DNA from: an uncultured Actinomyces sp.
GTDB lineage: Bacteria; Actinomycetota; Actinomycetes; Actinomycetales; Actinomycetaceae
Direction: 5' to 3'
NCBI GenBank assembly: GCA_902773415.1
Contig: CACYEE010000219.1
Coordinates: 1-9,224, forward strand
Length of the DNA: 9,224 nucleotides
Made by a program: the position numbers and the translations under genes. The notes under the pieces are model-generated. The model worked only from the letters and a program-made list of their open reading frames with translations, was not told the origin of the DNA and searched no databases. Shown here one piece after another: positions 1 to 6,280 of the stretch. Every line of letters begins with the position of its first letter. The stretch's first letter is position 1.

Positions 1-976
1 CATGCGAGTTCATCCAGCCGAGGCCGGTGCCCAGGCCGTTGCCGACCCACACGCCGATGGGGCCGATAAGGAAGGCCGTCACCGGAACCATGACGAGCAT
101 GGAGAGGAAGGGAACGAAGACAAGGTGGACCGAGGAGGGGATGACCTTCTGGAGGAACTTGTAGACGACCGCGAGCACGGCGACCATGAACAGCGGCACG
201 AAGACGTTCGCGGAGTAGTCGTTGAGCTGCATCGTCAGGCCGAAGACGGTCGTCGAGCAGGATTCGGTTCCGAAGGAGGACTCGGTGCAGTTGAGGATCG
301 ATTCGGCGGTGGAGGCGACATCCTCGTCGGCGAAGACGCCGGCCCACTTGGCCGGATCCTTGAGGGCCATGTACTGCGGCGTCATGACGGCGCCCATCAC
401 CATCGCGCCGACCCACGGATCGACGTTGAGCTTCTTGGCTCCGTTGTAGGCGATCATGATCGGCAGGAAGTAGAACACGGCCTGCCAGATGGCCTTGACG
501 AACACGGCGGAGGCGCTCGTGTTGTCGCCGTCGAGGAGGCCGAAGCCGATGAAGAGGTTCGTGAGCGCGACGATGATCGACGCGCCGAGCAGGACGCCGA
601 TGATCGGGCGGAAGCAGTCGGAGAGGAAGTCGAAGAAGGCGTCGACCCAGGCGTTCTTGCCCTTGGCCTTGGCGCGTTCTGCGGCCTTGACGTCGGCGTC
701 GCTCATTCCGCCGCCGGCATTCGCCATCTCGGGCAGGTTCTGGATCTCGCGGAACATTTCGGAGACGCCGCCGCCGATGACGACCTGGTACTTGTCGGCG
801 CCCTGCGGAACACCGGAGAGGACGTCGGGAATGGCGTCGATCCTCGCGGTGTCGATCTGCGTGGCGTCCTTGAGGACGAAACGCAGGCGCGTGGCGCAAT
901 GGGTAAGAGAAACGATGTTCTCGGGGCCGCCCACCTCGCGGATGATGGCGGAAGCGCTTTCGCTGTACTTTCCCAT
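1..976 (-). CDS. PTS permease, beta-glucoside/sucrose/trehalose family, EIIB-EIIC (partial, 3' end off window)
   Basis: This is the N-terminal 325 residues of a membrane sugar permease that takes phosphate from HPr/EIIA and phosphorylates its sugar during uptake. Residues 1-85 form an EIIB domain with the motif THCATRLRF, whose Cys27 is the expected phosphorylation site. After a charged, Ala-rich linker, residues from about 110 onward are hydrophobic EIIC segments, including a FYFLPIMIAYNGAKK stretch and a VPFLSMLVMVPVTAFLIGP stretch typical of the BglF-like family. The gene leaves the left edge before the EIIC ends, so a fused EIIA cannot be checked. The ATG at 976-974 follows AAGGAA with a 7-nt gap. 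The leader contains a RAT element and a terminator, which points to control by a BglG/LicT-type antiterminator. The sugar is undecided: beta-glucoside, sucrose and trehalose permeases share this architecture. The family call is firm and the substrate is not. Confidence 0.93.
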   Translation of the reverse strand, partial: MGKYSESASAIIREVGGPENIVSLTHCATRLRFVLKDATQIDTARIDAIPDVLSGVPQGADKYQVVIGGGVSEMFREIQNLPEMANAGGGMSDADVKAAERAKAKGKNAWVDAFFDFLSDCFRPIIGVLLGASIIVALTNLFIGFGLLDGDNTSASAVFVKAIWQAVFYFLPIMIAYNGAKKLNVDPWVGAMVMGAVMTPQYMALKDPAKWAGVFADEDVASTAESILNCTESSFGTESCSTTVFGLTMQLNDYSANVFVPLFMVAVLAVVYKFLQKVIPSSVHLVFVPFLSMLVMVPVTAFLIGPIGVWVGNGLGTGLGWMNSH

Positions 977-1074
977 TCTGTGATTCCTTATGTAACTGTA
1001 AGGGGAGCAAAGGCGCAAGCGGCTTGCGGCCGCGGCTCGCCCTTGAGCCCCACGGGGGTTTATCTGCGGGAAAC

Positions 1075-1128
1075 AAAAAACCCGGGCATGCGCATACGGT
1101 CGGAATCCGCTTTCGCATTCCCAGGTTT
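1075..1128 (-). terminator. Leader intrinsic terminator, overlapping the RAT
   Basis: Read on the minus strand, AAACCTGGG (1128-1120) pairs with CCCGGGTTT (1086-1078): nine pairs with one G-U. A run of six T (1080-1075) follows the stem. The enclosed loop of about 33 nt can itself fold, with GAATGC facing GCGGATTC. The 5' arm begins with the last bases of the RAT (AAACCT), so folding of the RAT and folding of the terminator exclude each other. This is the standard arrangement in bgl/sac/lic antitermination leaders. The terminator lies about 100 bases before the PTS start codon and would stop transcription when the antiterminator is inactive. Confidence 0.85.
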
Positions 1129-1151
1129 TGCCTCTGTCGAGTAGCAATCCT
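1123..1151 (-). promoter_or_regulatory. RAT: ribonucleic antiterminator site for a BglG/LicT-family protein
   Basis: On the minus strand this 29-base site begins AGGATTGCTACTC and ends GAGGCAAAACCT, with a GACA loop between them. It folds as expected for the family: an upper stem CTC/GAG, asymmetric internal loops (GCTA on one side, GCAAAA on the other) and a lower stem with AGG/CCT. From memory, the E. coli bgl and Bacillus lic/sac sites have the form GGATTGTTACTG...GGCAAAACC, so the match is close. Its 3' end is shared with the terminator's 5' arm. A sugar-responsive antiterminator carrying PRD domains should bind here to let transcription into the PTS gene. No such regulator gene is in this window; it may lie past the left edge. 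Confidence 0.85.
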
Positions 1152-1165
1152 GCTATTCCTTGACC

Positions 1166-1194
1166 AGCCTACGCGAGCGATTCGCCGGTGACAA
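1166..1194 (-). promoter_or_regulatory. Promoter of the PTS permease leader
   Basis: On the minus strand TTGTCA (1194-1189) and TAGGCT (1171-1166) are separated by exactly 17 bases. This is a good sigma-70/SigA-type -35 and a TANNNT -10. Transcription would start near 1159, a few bases before the RAT, giving a leader of about 183 bases. The position fits the antitermination model well: promoter, RAT, terminator, Shine-Dalgarno, ATG. The start site is inferred. Confidence 0.6.
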
Positions 1195-1279
1195 GCCATC
1201 ACACCGTGACCGCCGCCACAGCATCGCGCCTCGTGGCACACCTAACTCGACCTCCGCCCTCGCAGCCGAAAGGCATGGA

Positions 1280-1285
1280 TACGAT
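1280..1285 (+). promoter_or_regulatory. Possible -10 of pepN
   Basis: TACGAT matches the actinobacterial TANNNT -10 pattern and lies about 43 bases before the pepN start codon, but no convincing -35 sits 16-18 bases upstream. It is offered only as the best candidate in the divergent region between the PTS leader promoter and pepN. Confidence 0.25.
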
Positions 1286-1327
1286 AGTGGGAAGCACGCA
1301 GGACAACAAACATATATTGGAGCAAGC

Positions 1328-3886
1328 ATGCCCGGCACCAACCTCACCCGCACCGAAGCCGCCGAACGCCGCAAGGCCGTCTCGACGCACGCCTACCGCG
1401 TCGCGCTCGACCTTGCGGGAGACTCCGGGCGGACCTTCACGTCGCTCACCGAAATCGACTTCTCCGCCACCCCCGGAGCTTCGACCTTCCTCGACATCGT
1501 CGCCCGCAGCGTCGACGCGGTCGAACTCAACGGAAAGCCGCTCGACCCTGCCCTCTACGCCGACTCGCGCTTCCCGATTGCCAATCTCGAAGCCGAAAAC
1601 ACCGTGCGCGTCTTTGCGACGATGGAATACTCCCGCACCGGCGAAGGCCTGCACCGCTACGTCGACCCCGCCGACGGCGAAACCTACCTGTACTCCCAGT
1701 TCGAGGTTGCCGACGCCCGCCGCGTCTTCGCCACCTTCGAGCAGCCCGACCTCAAGGCGAGGTTCTCCTTCACCGTCGACGCGCCCGCCGCCTGGCGGGT
1801 CTTCTCCAACGCTCCCGTCGCCTCGAAACAGGATGCGGGCGCGAACGTCACGCGGTGGCGCTTCCAGGAAACAGCCCCGCTGCCCTGCTACGTGACCGCC
1901 ATCGTCGCCGGCCCGTTCGAGGGAAGCGACGACAACTCCCTTCTTTCCATCGACGGCCGGCGGATTCGCCTCGGCGTCTGGGCGCGCAAGTCGCTCGCGG
2001 AACACCTCGACGTCGACGAGATCGTCAAGATCACGCGCCAGGGTTTCGGCTTCTACGAAAAGAACTACGGCCACCCCTACCCGTTCCGCAAGTACGACCA
2101 GGTGTTCGTCCCCGAGTTCAACGCCGGCGCCATGGAAAACGCCGGGCTTGTCACCATCGTCGAACGCTACGTCTTCAAGGACCGCCCGGACGGATACGTC
2201 ATCGACCGGCGAGCCATCACGATTCTCCACGAACTTGCCCACATGTGGTTCGGCGACCTCGTGACAATGCGATGGTGGGACGATCTCTGGCTCAACGAGT
2301 CCTTCGCCGAGTTCATGAGCCACCTCGCAGCATTCGAGGCGACAGAATGGAAGAATGCATGGTCCACCTTCTTCGCATCCGAGAAGGTTGCGGCGATCGC
2401 CCAGGACGAACTCTCCTCCACCCACCCCGTCGCCGCGGACATCCGCGACCTTGAGGACGTCCTCGTCAATTTCGACACCATCACCTATGGCAAGGGCGCT
2501 TCCGCTCTCAAGCAGCTCGTCGCCTGGGTCGGCCAGGAGCGTTTTCTCGCCGGCGTGCGCACCTACATTGCCAAGCACAAGTGGGCCAATGCGACCCTCG
2601 ACGACCTCATGGCCGAAGTCGAGGCCGCCTCCGGGCGCGACCTGTCCGACTGGACCCGCGTCTGGCTGCAAGAAGCCGGCGTCAATACCCTGACCCCCGA
2701 AGTGACGATGGACGGCGAACGCATCGCACGGCTTGACATCGTCCAGACCTGCGACAAGCATGCTTCCCTCCGCCCCCACCGCGTGTGGGTGACCGGCTAC
2801 AATTTCAACCCTTCCGGCAGGATTCTGCGCGCCCTCGCCGAAGAAATCGACATCGTCGGCGAGCGGACCGAGGTTCCTGGCTTCGCGGGGAAGGCGCGCC
2901 CGGCCCTGATTCTCGTCAACTACGGAGACCATGCCTATGCGAAGATCGGCTTCGACGAGGTGTCCCTCGCAACGATTCGGACCAAGATGACGAGCATCGA
3001 CGATTGCCTTGCCCGCACGCAGGCCGTCTTCTCCCTGTGGACGATGTGCCGCGACGGCGAGTTCCCGCCGAGCGAATACGTCCGAATTGCGATGAGCGTT
3101 CTCGAGACGGAAACCGACGGTTCGGTGATCCGCATGATTATCCGCACCCTCAACGTCGCGCTCAAGCTGTATTGCGCTCCCGAAAGCCGCGACGCGCTGC
3201 GGGCCGAGGTCGCCGATGCCGCCTTCGGCCTCGCAGCCTCCGCAGCTGCCGGCTCCGACCGCCAGCTCCAGGCAGCCGGCCTCGCGATTTCCCTTTCCGT
3301 GACAGTCGCCCAGCTCGACCGCATTGCCGGCTGGCTCGACGGCCAGGACACTCCCGACGGATACGCCGTCGATTCTTCCCAGCGCTGGCTCATCGTGCAG
3401 GCGCTTGCCGCCGCCGGCCGAATCGGAATGGCCGACATCGACGCCGAGTATTCTCGCGACGAAACCTCCTACGGGCAGGCGCGCGCCGCCCATTCCGAAG
3501 GCGCCCTGCCCGACCGCGAAACCCGCGAACGGGTCTGGCAGGAAATCCTTGACGGCTCGACCTCGAACGCCCGCCATCGGGCGCTGTGCCTCGGAATGGC
3601 TTCCGCCTCGGCGCAATCCGTGGCGCCGTATGCGCAACGTTACTTCGAGGCTGCCGAATCCGTGTGGGCGCGCCATTCGGTCGAGATCGCTTCCAATGCG
3701 CTGGAAACCGCTTTCCCTCTTCAGCTTGCGGGAAGGGCCGACCTCGGCGTCGACGTGATCGCCCTTGGCGACGGCTGGCTTGCCGGGCATCGTGACGCCG
3801 CTCCGGCCTGCTACCGGCTTGTCTGCGAATCCGTCGACCGCGCACGCCGCGTCGTGCGCGCCCAGACAGCCGACCGGGACCTGTAA
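1328..3886 (+). CDS. pepN: Aminopeptidase N, M1 family zinc metallopeptidase
   Basis: This 852-residue cytoplasmic exopeptidase removes N-terminal amino acids from peptides, feeding amino-acid recycling. The M1 signature is complete: GAMEN at residues 267-271 (N-terminus recognition), HELAH at 301-305 with Glu324 eighteen residues later (zinc ligands His301, His305 and Glu324; catalytic Glu302), and a Tyr in TYGKG at 387 (transition-state Tyr). Residues 1 to about 190 are the N-terminal beta domain, followed by the thermolysin-like core. From about 520 onward is the helical ERAP1-like C-terminal domain. The length equals that of actinobacterial PepN. I chose the ATG at 1328 because GGAG lies 5 nt upstream and the protein begins MPGTNLTRTEA, a usual actinobacterial PepN start. 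An in-frame ATG at 1160 would run through the divergent PTS promoter and has no ribosome site. The gene appears monocistronic and intact. Confidence 0.97.
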   Translation: MPGTNLTRTEAAERRKAVSTHAYRVALDLAGDSGRTFTSLTEIDFSATPGASTFLDIVARSVDAVELNGKPLDPALYADSRFPIANLEAENTVRVFATMEYSRTGEGLHRYVDPADGETYLYSQFEVADARRVFATFEQPDLKARFSFTVDAPAAWRVFSNAPVASKQDAGANVTRWRFQETAPLPCYVTAIVAGPFEGSDDNSLLSIDGRRIRLGVWARKSLAEHLDVDEIVKITRQGFGFYEKNYGHPYPFRKYDQVFVPEFNAGAMENAGLVTIVERYVFKDRPDGYVIDRRAITILHELAHMWFGDLVTMRWWDDLWLNESFAEFMSHLAAFEATEWKNAWSTFFASEKVAAIAQDELSSTHPVAADIRDLEDVLVNFDTITYGKGASALKQLVAWVGQERFLAGVRTYIAKHKWANATLDDLMAEVEAASGRDLSDWTRVWLQEAGVNTLTPEVTMDGERIARLDIVQTCDKHASLRPHRVWVTGYNFNPSGRILRALAEEIDIVGERTEVPGFAGKARPALILVNYGDHAYAKIGFDEVSLATIRTKMTSIDDCLARTQAVFSLWTMCRDGEFPPSEYVRIAMSVLETETDGSVIRMIIRTLNVALKLYCAPESRDALRAEVADAAFGLAASAAAGSDRQLQAAGLAISLSVTVAQLDRIAGWLDGQDTPDGYAVDSSQRWLIVQALAAAGRIGMADIDAEYSRDETSYGQARAAHSEGALPDRETRERVWQEILDGSTSNARHRALCLGMASASAQSVAPYAQRYFEAAESVWARHSVEIASNALETAFPLQLAGRADLGVDVIALGDGWLAGHRDAAPACYRLVCESVDRARRVVRAQTADRDL

Positions 3887-3911
3887 CCCCGGCGCTTCGA
3901 GCGGCGCTTAG

Positions 3912-3937
3912 CCGGCCAGGCCGCGCAGGCCTGCCGG
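3912..3937 (+). terminator. Probable pepN terminator hairpin (no U-tract)
   Basis: CCGGCCAGGCC (3912-3922) pairs with GGCCTGCCGG (3928-3937), ten pairs with one bulged C and a 5-nt loop. It starts 25 bases after the pepN stop codon. TTGCTC follows rather than a T run, so it would be a GC-rich stem without a U-tract, which is common in actinobacteria. The role is inferred from position. Confidence 0.5.
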
Positions 3938-4056
3938 TTGCTCAAGGGATGTCTCAAACAGGACGCGGCCACCGTGGGGTGTCTTGGGGACCGTGTTCGG
4001 TCGCTTCGCTCCTCTCAGGCGACGCAGGGGCTGTTTCAGGCAAGCGCAGCGGCCAG

Positions 4057-4087
4057 CCGGGGCCGTGCGCGCCCCGGTCGCGCGCAC
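4057..4087. repeat. Two overlapping, mutually exclusive inverted repeats
   Basis: CCGGGGC (4057-4063) can pair with GCCCCGG (4071-4077). Alternatively GTGCGCG (4065-4071) can pair with CGCGCAC (4081-4087). The two stems share bases, so a transcript could form only one at a time. In sequence this GC-rich, such alternatives may arise by chance. Confidence 0.55.
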
Positions 4088-4103
4088 GCCTCGCGCGGCC
4101 CTT

Positions 4104-4142
4104 CCGGGTGTCGCATAGCCCCACTGCCTTTGCGGCACCCGG
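4104..4142. repeat. 12-bp inverted repeat
   Basis: CCGGGTGTCGCA (4104-4115) faces TGCGGCACCCGG (4131-4142): eleven Watson-Crick pairs plus one T-G position, with a 15-base loop. No T run follows on either strand, so it does not look like a canonical terminator. Confidence 0.7.
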
Positions 4143-4158
4143 ATCTCCTGCGCAAACG

Positions 4159-4199
4159 CTGGGGCGGGAATCGGCACGCTGTTCCGATTCCCGCCCCAG
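4159..4199. repeat. 16-bp perfect inverted repeat
   Basis: CTGGGGCGGGAATCGG (4159-4174) and CCGATTCCCGCCCCAG (4184-4199) are exact reverse complements separated by nine bases. It is the longest perfect palindrome I found in the window. Neither side carries a T run, and it sits in the middle of the convergent intergenic region, more than 100 bases from either stop codon. It could be a factor-independent terminator of unusual type, part of a small RNA, or a protein-binding or repetitive palindromic element. The sequence alone does not decide. Confidence 0.85.
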
Positions 4200-4254
4200 T
4201 TCGGGCATCCTTGCGGACCCTTGCGGAGTCGTTTCTTGCGCGGTGCCCGGATAC

Positions 4255-4294
4255 GGTTTGGCCCGCATGCCATATTGCGGACGCGGGCCAAACC
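4255..4294 (-). terminator. Probable terminator of the DUF1097 gene, possibly bidirectional
   Basis: GGTTTGGCCCGC (4255-4266) and GCGGGCCAAACC (4283-4294) are exact reverse complements with a 16-base loop. The stem begins 23 bases after the DUF1097 stop codon on the minus strand. There is no U-tract on that side. On the plus strand the stem is followed by a moderately T-rich stretch (TCTGTTTCGTTT), so it may work in both directions and insulate the convergent genes. Confidence 0.6.
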
Positions 4295-4317
4295 TCTGTT
4301 TCGTTTCCGGTTCCGGA

Positions 4318-4845
4318 CTAGGCCGCGGTCTCCTCGTAGCCGACCATCTTCGCGGCCCAGGCTCCGCTCTGCGCCATGACCGTCGCGCCGACGATGCCGA
4401 CCAGGAGGGAGACAACGAGAACGACGTAGTTCGTTCCGCCGGCAGCGAAGGTCGCAATCATGCCGATGAAGGCCATCGGGCAGCGGCCGAGCCACGGAAC
4501 GGGCCCGCCCTTCGTGAAGACGCCGAAGGTGAGGCCCTGCACGACGGTCACGCCGACGACCGTGGCAAGCCCGAGGGCAGCGGGAGTTCCCATGGACGGC
4601 GCAAGAACGCCCGTGAGGAAGTATGCGAGCCATCCGCCAAGACCGACGCCGATCAGAACGTTAAGCCAGTGGAAGGGGATGTCCTCCCACTTTCCTCCGA
4701 AGAGGAAGACGACGGGAATCGGAATGAAGCATGCCCAAATGAGCGGGCTTTCAAGCGGAAGCGCGGCATAGATGCCCGCTTCGATTCCCGAGACGATTCC
4801 GACAAGCAAAGCCCACAGCAGGTTCTTCTGTAGCTCCTTGTTCAC
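4318..4845 (-). CDS. DUF1097-family integral membrane protein (YcdZ-like)
   Basis: This 175-residue multi-pass membrane protein has no known reaction. Hydrophobic segments lie at about residues 9-29, 33-50, 60-81, 88-110, 123-136 and 138-160. The last part (AFIGMIATFAAGG followed by NYVVLVVSLLVGIVGATVMAQSG) resembles the C-terminal half of E. coli YcdZ (DUF1097), where an FIGACATFAG-type motif is followed by a membrane helix and an NSGLWLA end. This comparison is from memory. Translation starts at GTG 4845-4843, supported by AAGGAG with a 5-nt gap. The gene stands alone: convergent with pepN and separated by about 300 bases from the gene upstream of it. Family members are predicted inner-membrane proteins, and I do not assign a substrate. 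Confidence 0.8.
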   Translation of the reverse strand: MNKELQKNLLWALLVGIVSGIEAGIYAALPLESPLIWACFIPIPVVFLFGGKWEDIPFHWLNVLIGVGLGGWLAYFLTGVLAPSMGTPAALGLATVVGVTVVQGLTFGVFTKGGPVPWLGRCPMAFIGMIATFAAGGTNYVVLVVSLLVGIVGATVMAQSGAWAAKMVGYEETAA

Positions 4846-4887
4846 AGTGGCTCCTTCCCCTTCGCGTCCGATGAGTCGCGCATATCA

Positions 4888-4915
4888 AAGGTACATTGCT
4901 GCACAGAACCCGCAA
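4888..4915 (-). promoter_or_regulatory. Possible promoter of the DUF1097 gene
   Basis: On the minus strand TTGCGG (4915-4910) and TACCTT (4893-4888) are 16 bases apart. The -10 fits TANNNT, and the -35 keeps only the TTG of TTGACA. It would give a leader of about 35 bases. The rest of the roughly 300-base gap (4846-5144) shows no gene; an 8-base palindrome GAACGTTC lies at 5021-5028. Confidence 0.3.
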
Positions 4916-5085
4916 CGACCGCGCACTGAGGCCGCGCTTGTCTGCACGTACAGCATAGGCCACGCCCGAGGCGGTTCACTAGGCATTAAGTCCGGGTCAG
5001 GCCGAGATTGTCACCTGCACGAACGTTCCAGCATGACACTTTGGTCTCATATTCTCGCTGCTCCCGCCCGCGGCACGATACACGC

Positions 5086-5121
5086 GGTCCCGCCGTGCCC
5101 GTTACCGGACTCGGCGGGACC
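5086..5121 (-). terminator. Probable terminator hairpin after the 155-residue gene
   Basis: GGTCCCGCCG (5086-5095) and CGGCGGGACC (5112-5121) are perfect reverse complements with a 16-base loop. The stem starts 23 bases after the stop codon of the minus-strand gene ending at 5145. It lacks a U-tract but matches, in placement and in its 16-base loop, the hairpin that follows the DUF1097 gene. Confidence 0.55.
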
Positions 5122-5144
5122 TGGCGAACATGTGGCTGCGGCGG

Positions 5145-5612
5145 CTACTTCGAGAGGAACTTGCCGGCGATGGCCACCACATCGTCGACGCCGATGCCGT
5201 CCGTCAGATCGAGCTTCGGACCGCTGGTCTTTGCCGTGCCTTCGCCGAAGGCGATGCCCTTGAGATTCTGGAGAATCTGGCCCGTCAGCGCGCTCGAAAG
5301 CGAGGGCGCCGCCTCATCCTCCTTCTTCGTCATGCCCCCGCCGAACAGCGCCGACGCGAGAGCGTGAACCGAATTGCCGTTCGAGGACAGCAGCTTCGCC
5401 GCCGTCGCGGCGAGCGAGGCGAAATCGACGGACTGGCCGGAAGCGAGGGCCGATGTCGCGGTGACGGCCTGGGATGCCTGCTCCTTCGTGACCGTCTCGA
5501 TGCCGGTCAGCTCGGAGATGGTCGAGTAGGGATGTTCCATGAGGGCGGACAGCATGTTCGGGTTCGAGATCGCAGCCTTGACGATCTGCTGCACAATATC
5601 CTGCGTTGCCAT
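5145..5612 (-). CDS. Hypothetical 155-residue Ala/Ser-rich protein
   Basis: I do not recognise this protein. It has no signal peptide, no membrane segment, no Cys and no Trp. Residues 1-45 look helical, with a pattern (KAAISNPNMLSALMEHPYST then ISELTGIE) that loosely recalls nitrile-hydratase-like or Nif11-type leader regions. Residues 50-95 are rich in Ala, Ser and Leu. A Lys/Glu linker at about 95-101 leads to a second amphipathic stretch, and the end (DLTDGIGVDDVVAIAGKFLSK) resembles half of an EF-hand or dockerin-like loop without its full set of acidic residues. The coding case is good: ATG at 5612 with AGGAG 7 nt upstream, no interruption, and a hairpin after the stop. It sits alone between the EIIA gene and the DUF1097 gene, all on one strand, with gaps over 200 bases, so it is probably a separate unit. 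The function is unknown. Confidence 0.8.
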   Translation of the reverse strand: MATQDIVQQIVKAAISNPNMLSALMEHPYSTISELTGIETVTKEQASQAVTATSALASGQSVDFASLAATAAKLLSSNGNSVHALASALFGGGMTKKEDEAAPSLSSALTGQILQNLKGIAFGEGTAKTSGPKLDLTDGIGVDDVVAIAGKFLSK

Positions 5613-5743
5613 TGGTGTTCTCCTTGAACGTCAAACGAATCGGACAAGGCTGCAAGGAGGACGATTCGCTTTCCGCCACCTCTCTGGCAGCCCAAGACGA
5701 TACTACTCCCGGCGGACCGGAAACGCGGCACCATAGCAGACCG

Positions 5744-5771
5744 AAAAACCGCGGAGTTCTCCCCCGCGCGC
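5744..5771 (-). terminator. Possible terminator of the EIIB-EIIA operon
   Basis: On the minus strand a GC-rich stem (CGC and GGA facing TCC and GCG, with bulged G residues and a GAAC loop) is followed by G and TTTTT (5748-5744). It lies about 55 bases after the EIIA stop codon. The stem is imperfect, so the call rests mainly on the T run and the position. Confidence 0.35.
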
Positions 5772-5823
5772 CGCGCAAAAGGGCCGCCGATGCCCCGCAG
5801 GGCCCCGCATGGAATGCGACATC

Positions 5824-6267
5824 TCACAACAGGAAGCGGAGGAAAGGATCTCCCGGTTCCACGCGGCCGCTCGCCAGCATCTCGACACGGGAAGGCTCCG
5901 AGGCGACAACCACCACGACCGTACACGTCGACCGCCCCGCATCCTGCGCCATCGCCGTATCCCAAAAGCAGATCCTCTCTCCTGCCTCGACGGTCTGGCC
6001 AGCCTTCACTTCCAGTCGGAAGCCGAGCCCATGAAGCGAATTCGTGTCGATTCCAAGATGGAGGAGAACTCCCTGTCCCCTGCTGCGGATGACGATGCCG
6101 TGGTCCTTCGCCTTCGCGACGATTCCGGTCACGGGCGAATGGACCGGCCACGTGCCCCGCCCGGGAAGGATGGCACCGCCGCCACCCATCATCAGGGCCG
6201 AAAAGACAGGGTCGGGAACCTCGGTCAGCGGCAGGACCGTGCCCGCCAACGGGGCCACAAGCTCCAT
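5824..6267 (-). CDS. PTS glucose-family EIIA protein, free-standing (Crr-like)
   Basis: This 147-residue cytoplasmic phosphocarrier accepts phosphate from HPr on a histidine and passes it to an EIIB of the glucose/N-acetylglucosamine family. It may also act as a regulatory protein like Crr. The fold is marked by APLAGTVLPLTEVPDPVFS (residues 5-23), MMGGGGAI, HSPVTG (43-48) and VLLHLGIDT (67-75). His70 is the expected phosphorylation site and His56 the second active-site histidine, matching His90 and His75 of E. coli EIIA-Glc. It lacks the N-terminal tail of E. coli Crr (169 residues). The ATG at 6267 has AGGAGG nine nt upstream, and this ribosome site overlaps the stop codon of the EIIB gene, so the two are co-transcribed and probably translationally coupled. 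No EIIC lies next to them. Confidence 0.93.
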   Translation of the reverse strand: MELVAPLAGTVLPLTEVPDPVFSALMMGGGGAILPGRGTWPVHSPVTGIVAKAKDHGIVIRSRGQGVLLHLGIDTNSLHGLGFRLEVKAGQTVEAGERICFWDTAMAQDAGRSTCTVVVVVASEPSRVEMLASGRVEPGDPFLRFLL

Positions 6268-6280
6268 GACTTCGCCCCTC

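Larger units (their letters stand above)
3887..4317. other. Gene-free, hairpin-dense region between convergent genes
   Basis: These 431 bases separate the stop codons of pepN (plus) and the DUF1097 gene (minus). Open frames crossing it give Arg/Ala/Pro-rich translations with no family features and no ribosome site, so I call no gene. The content is secondary structure: inverted repeats at 3912-3937, 3989-4002, 4057-4077 (with an overlapping alternative at 4065-4087), 4104-4142, 4159-4199 and 4255-4294. A short direct repeat CCTTGCGGA occurs at 4209 and 4219. The outermost hairpins lie about 25 bases past each stop codon, as expected for terminators. The inner ones have no obvious role. Confidence 0.7.

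Noticed and set aside
2..1144. Long plus-strand open frame opposite the PTS gene
   Set aside because: Its translation is rich in Asp, Glu, Gly, His and Arg with no family features. It is the shadow of the minus-strand PTS gene, which has the CATRLRF motif and a proper ribosome site.
1160..1327. Upstream in-frame ATG extending PepN by 56 residues
   Set aside because: The extension has no ribosome site, shows no PepN similarity and overlaps the divergent PTS promoter. The ATG at 1328 has GGAG at correct spacing.
1199..3790. Minus-strand open frame of 863 codons opposite pepN
   Set aside because: It is a high-GC antisense shadow. pepN on the plus strand carries all M1 motifs.
4209..4227. Direct repeat CCTTGCGGA twice as a CRISPR or iteron
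   Set aside because: There are only two 9-base copies almost adjacent, with no further units or regular spacing.
3908..4633. Minus-strand 241-codon frame spanning the hairpin region
   Set aside because: It overlaps the DUF1097 gene in another frame, is Arg-rich, and its right half is a shadow. The left half is the inverted-repeat region.
5021..5028. GAACGTTC palindrome as an SOS (LexA) box
   Set aside because: The actinobacterial box needs a spacer between GAAC and GTTC. Here the half-sites abut, and the downstream gene has no repair role.
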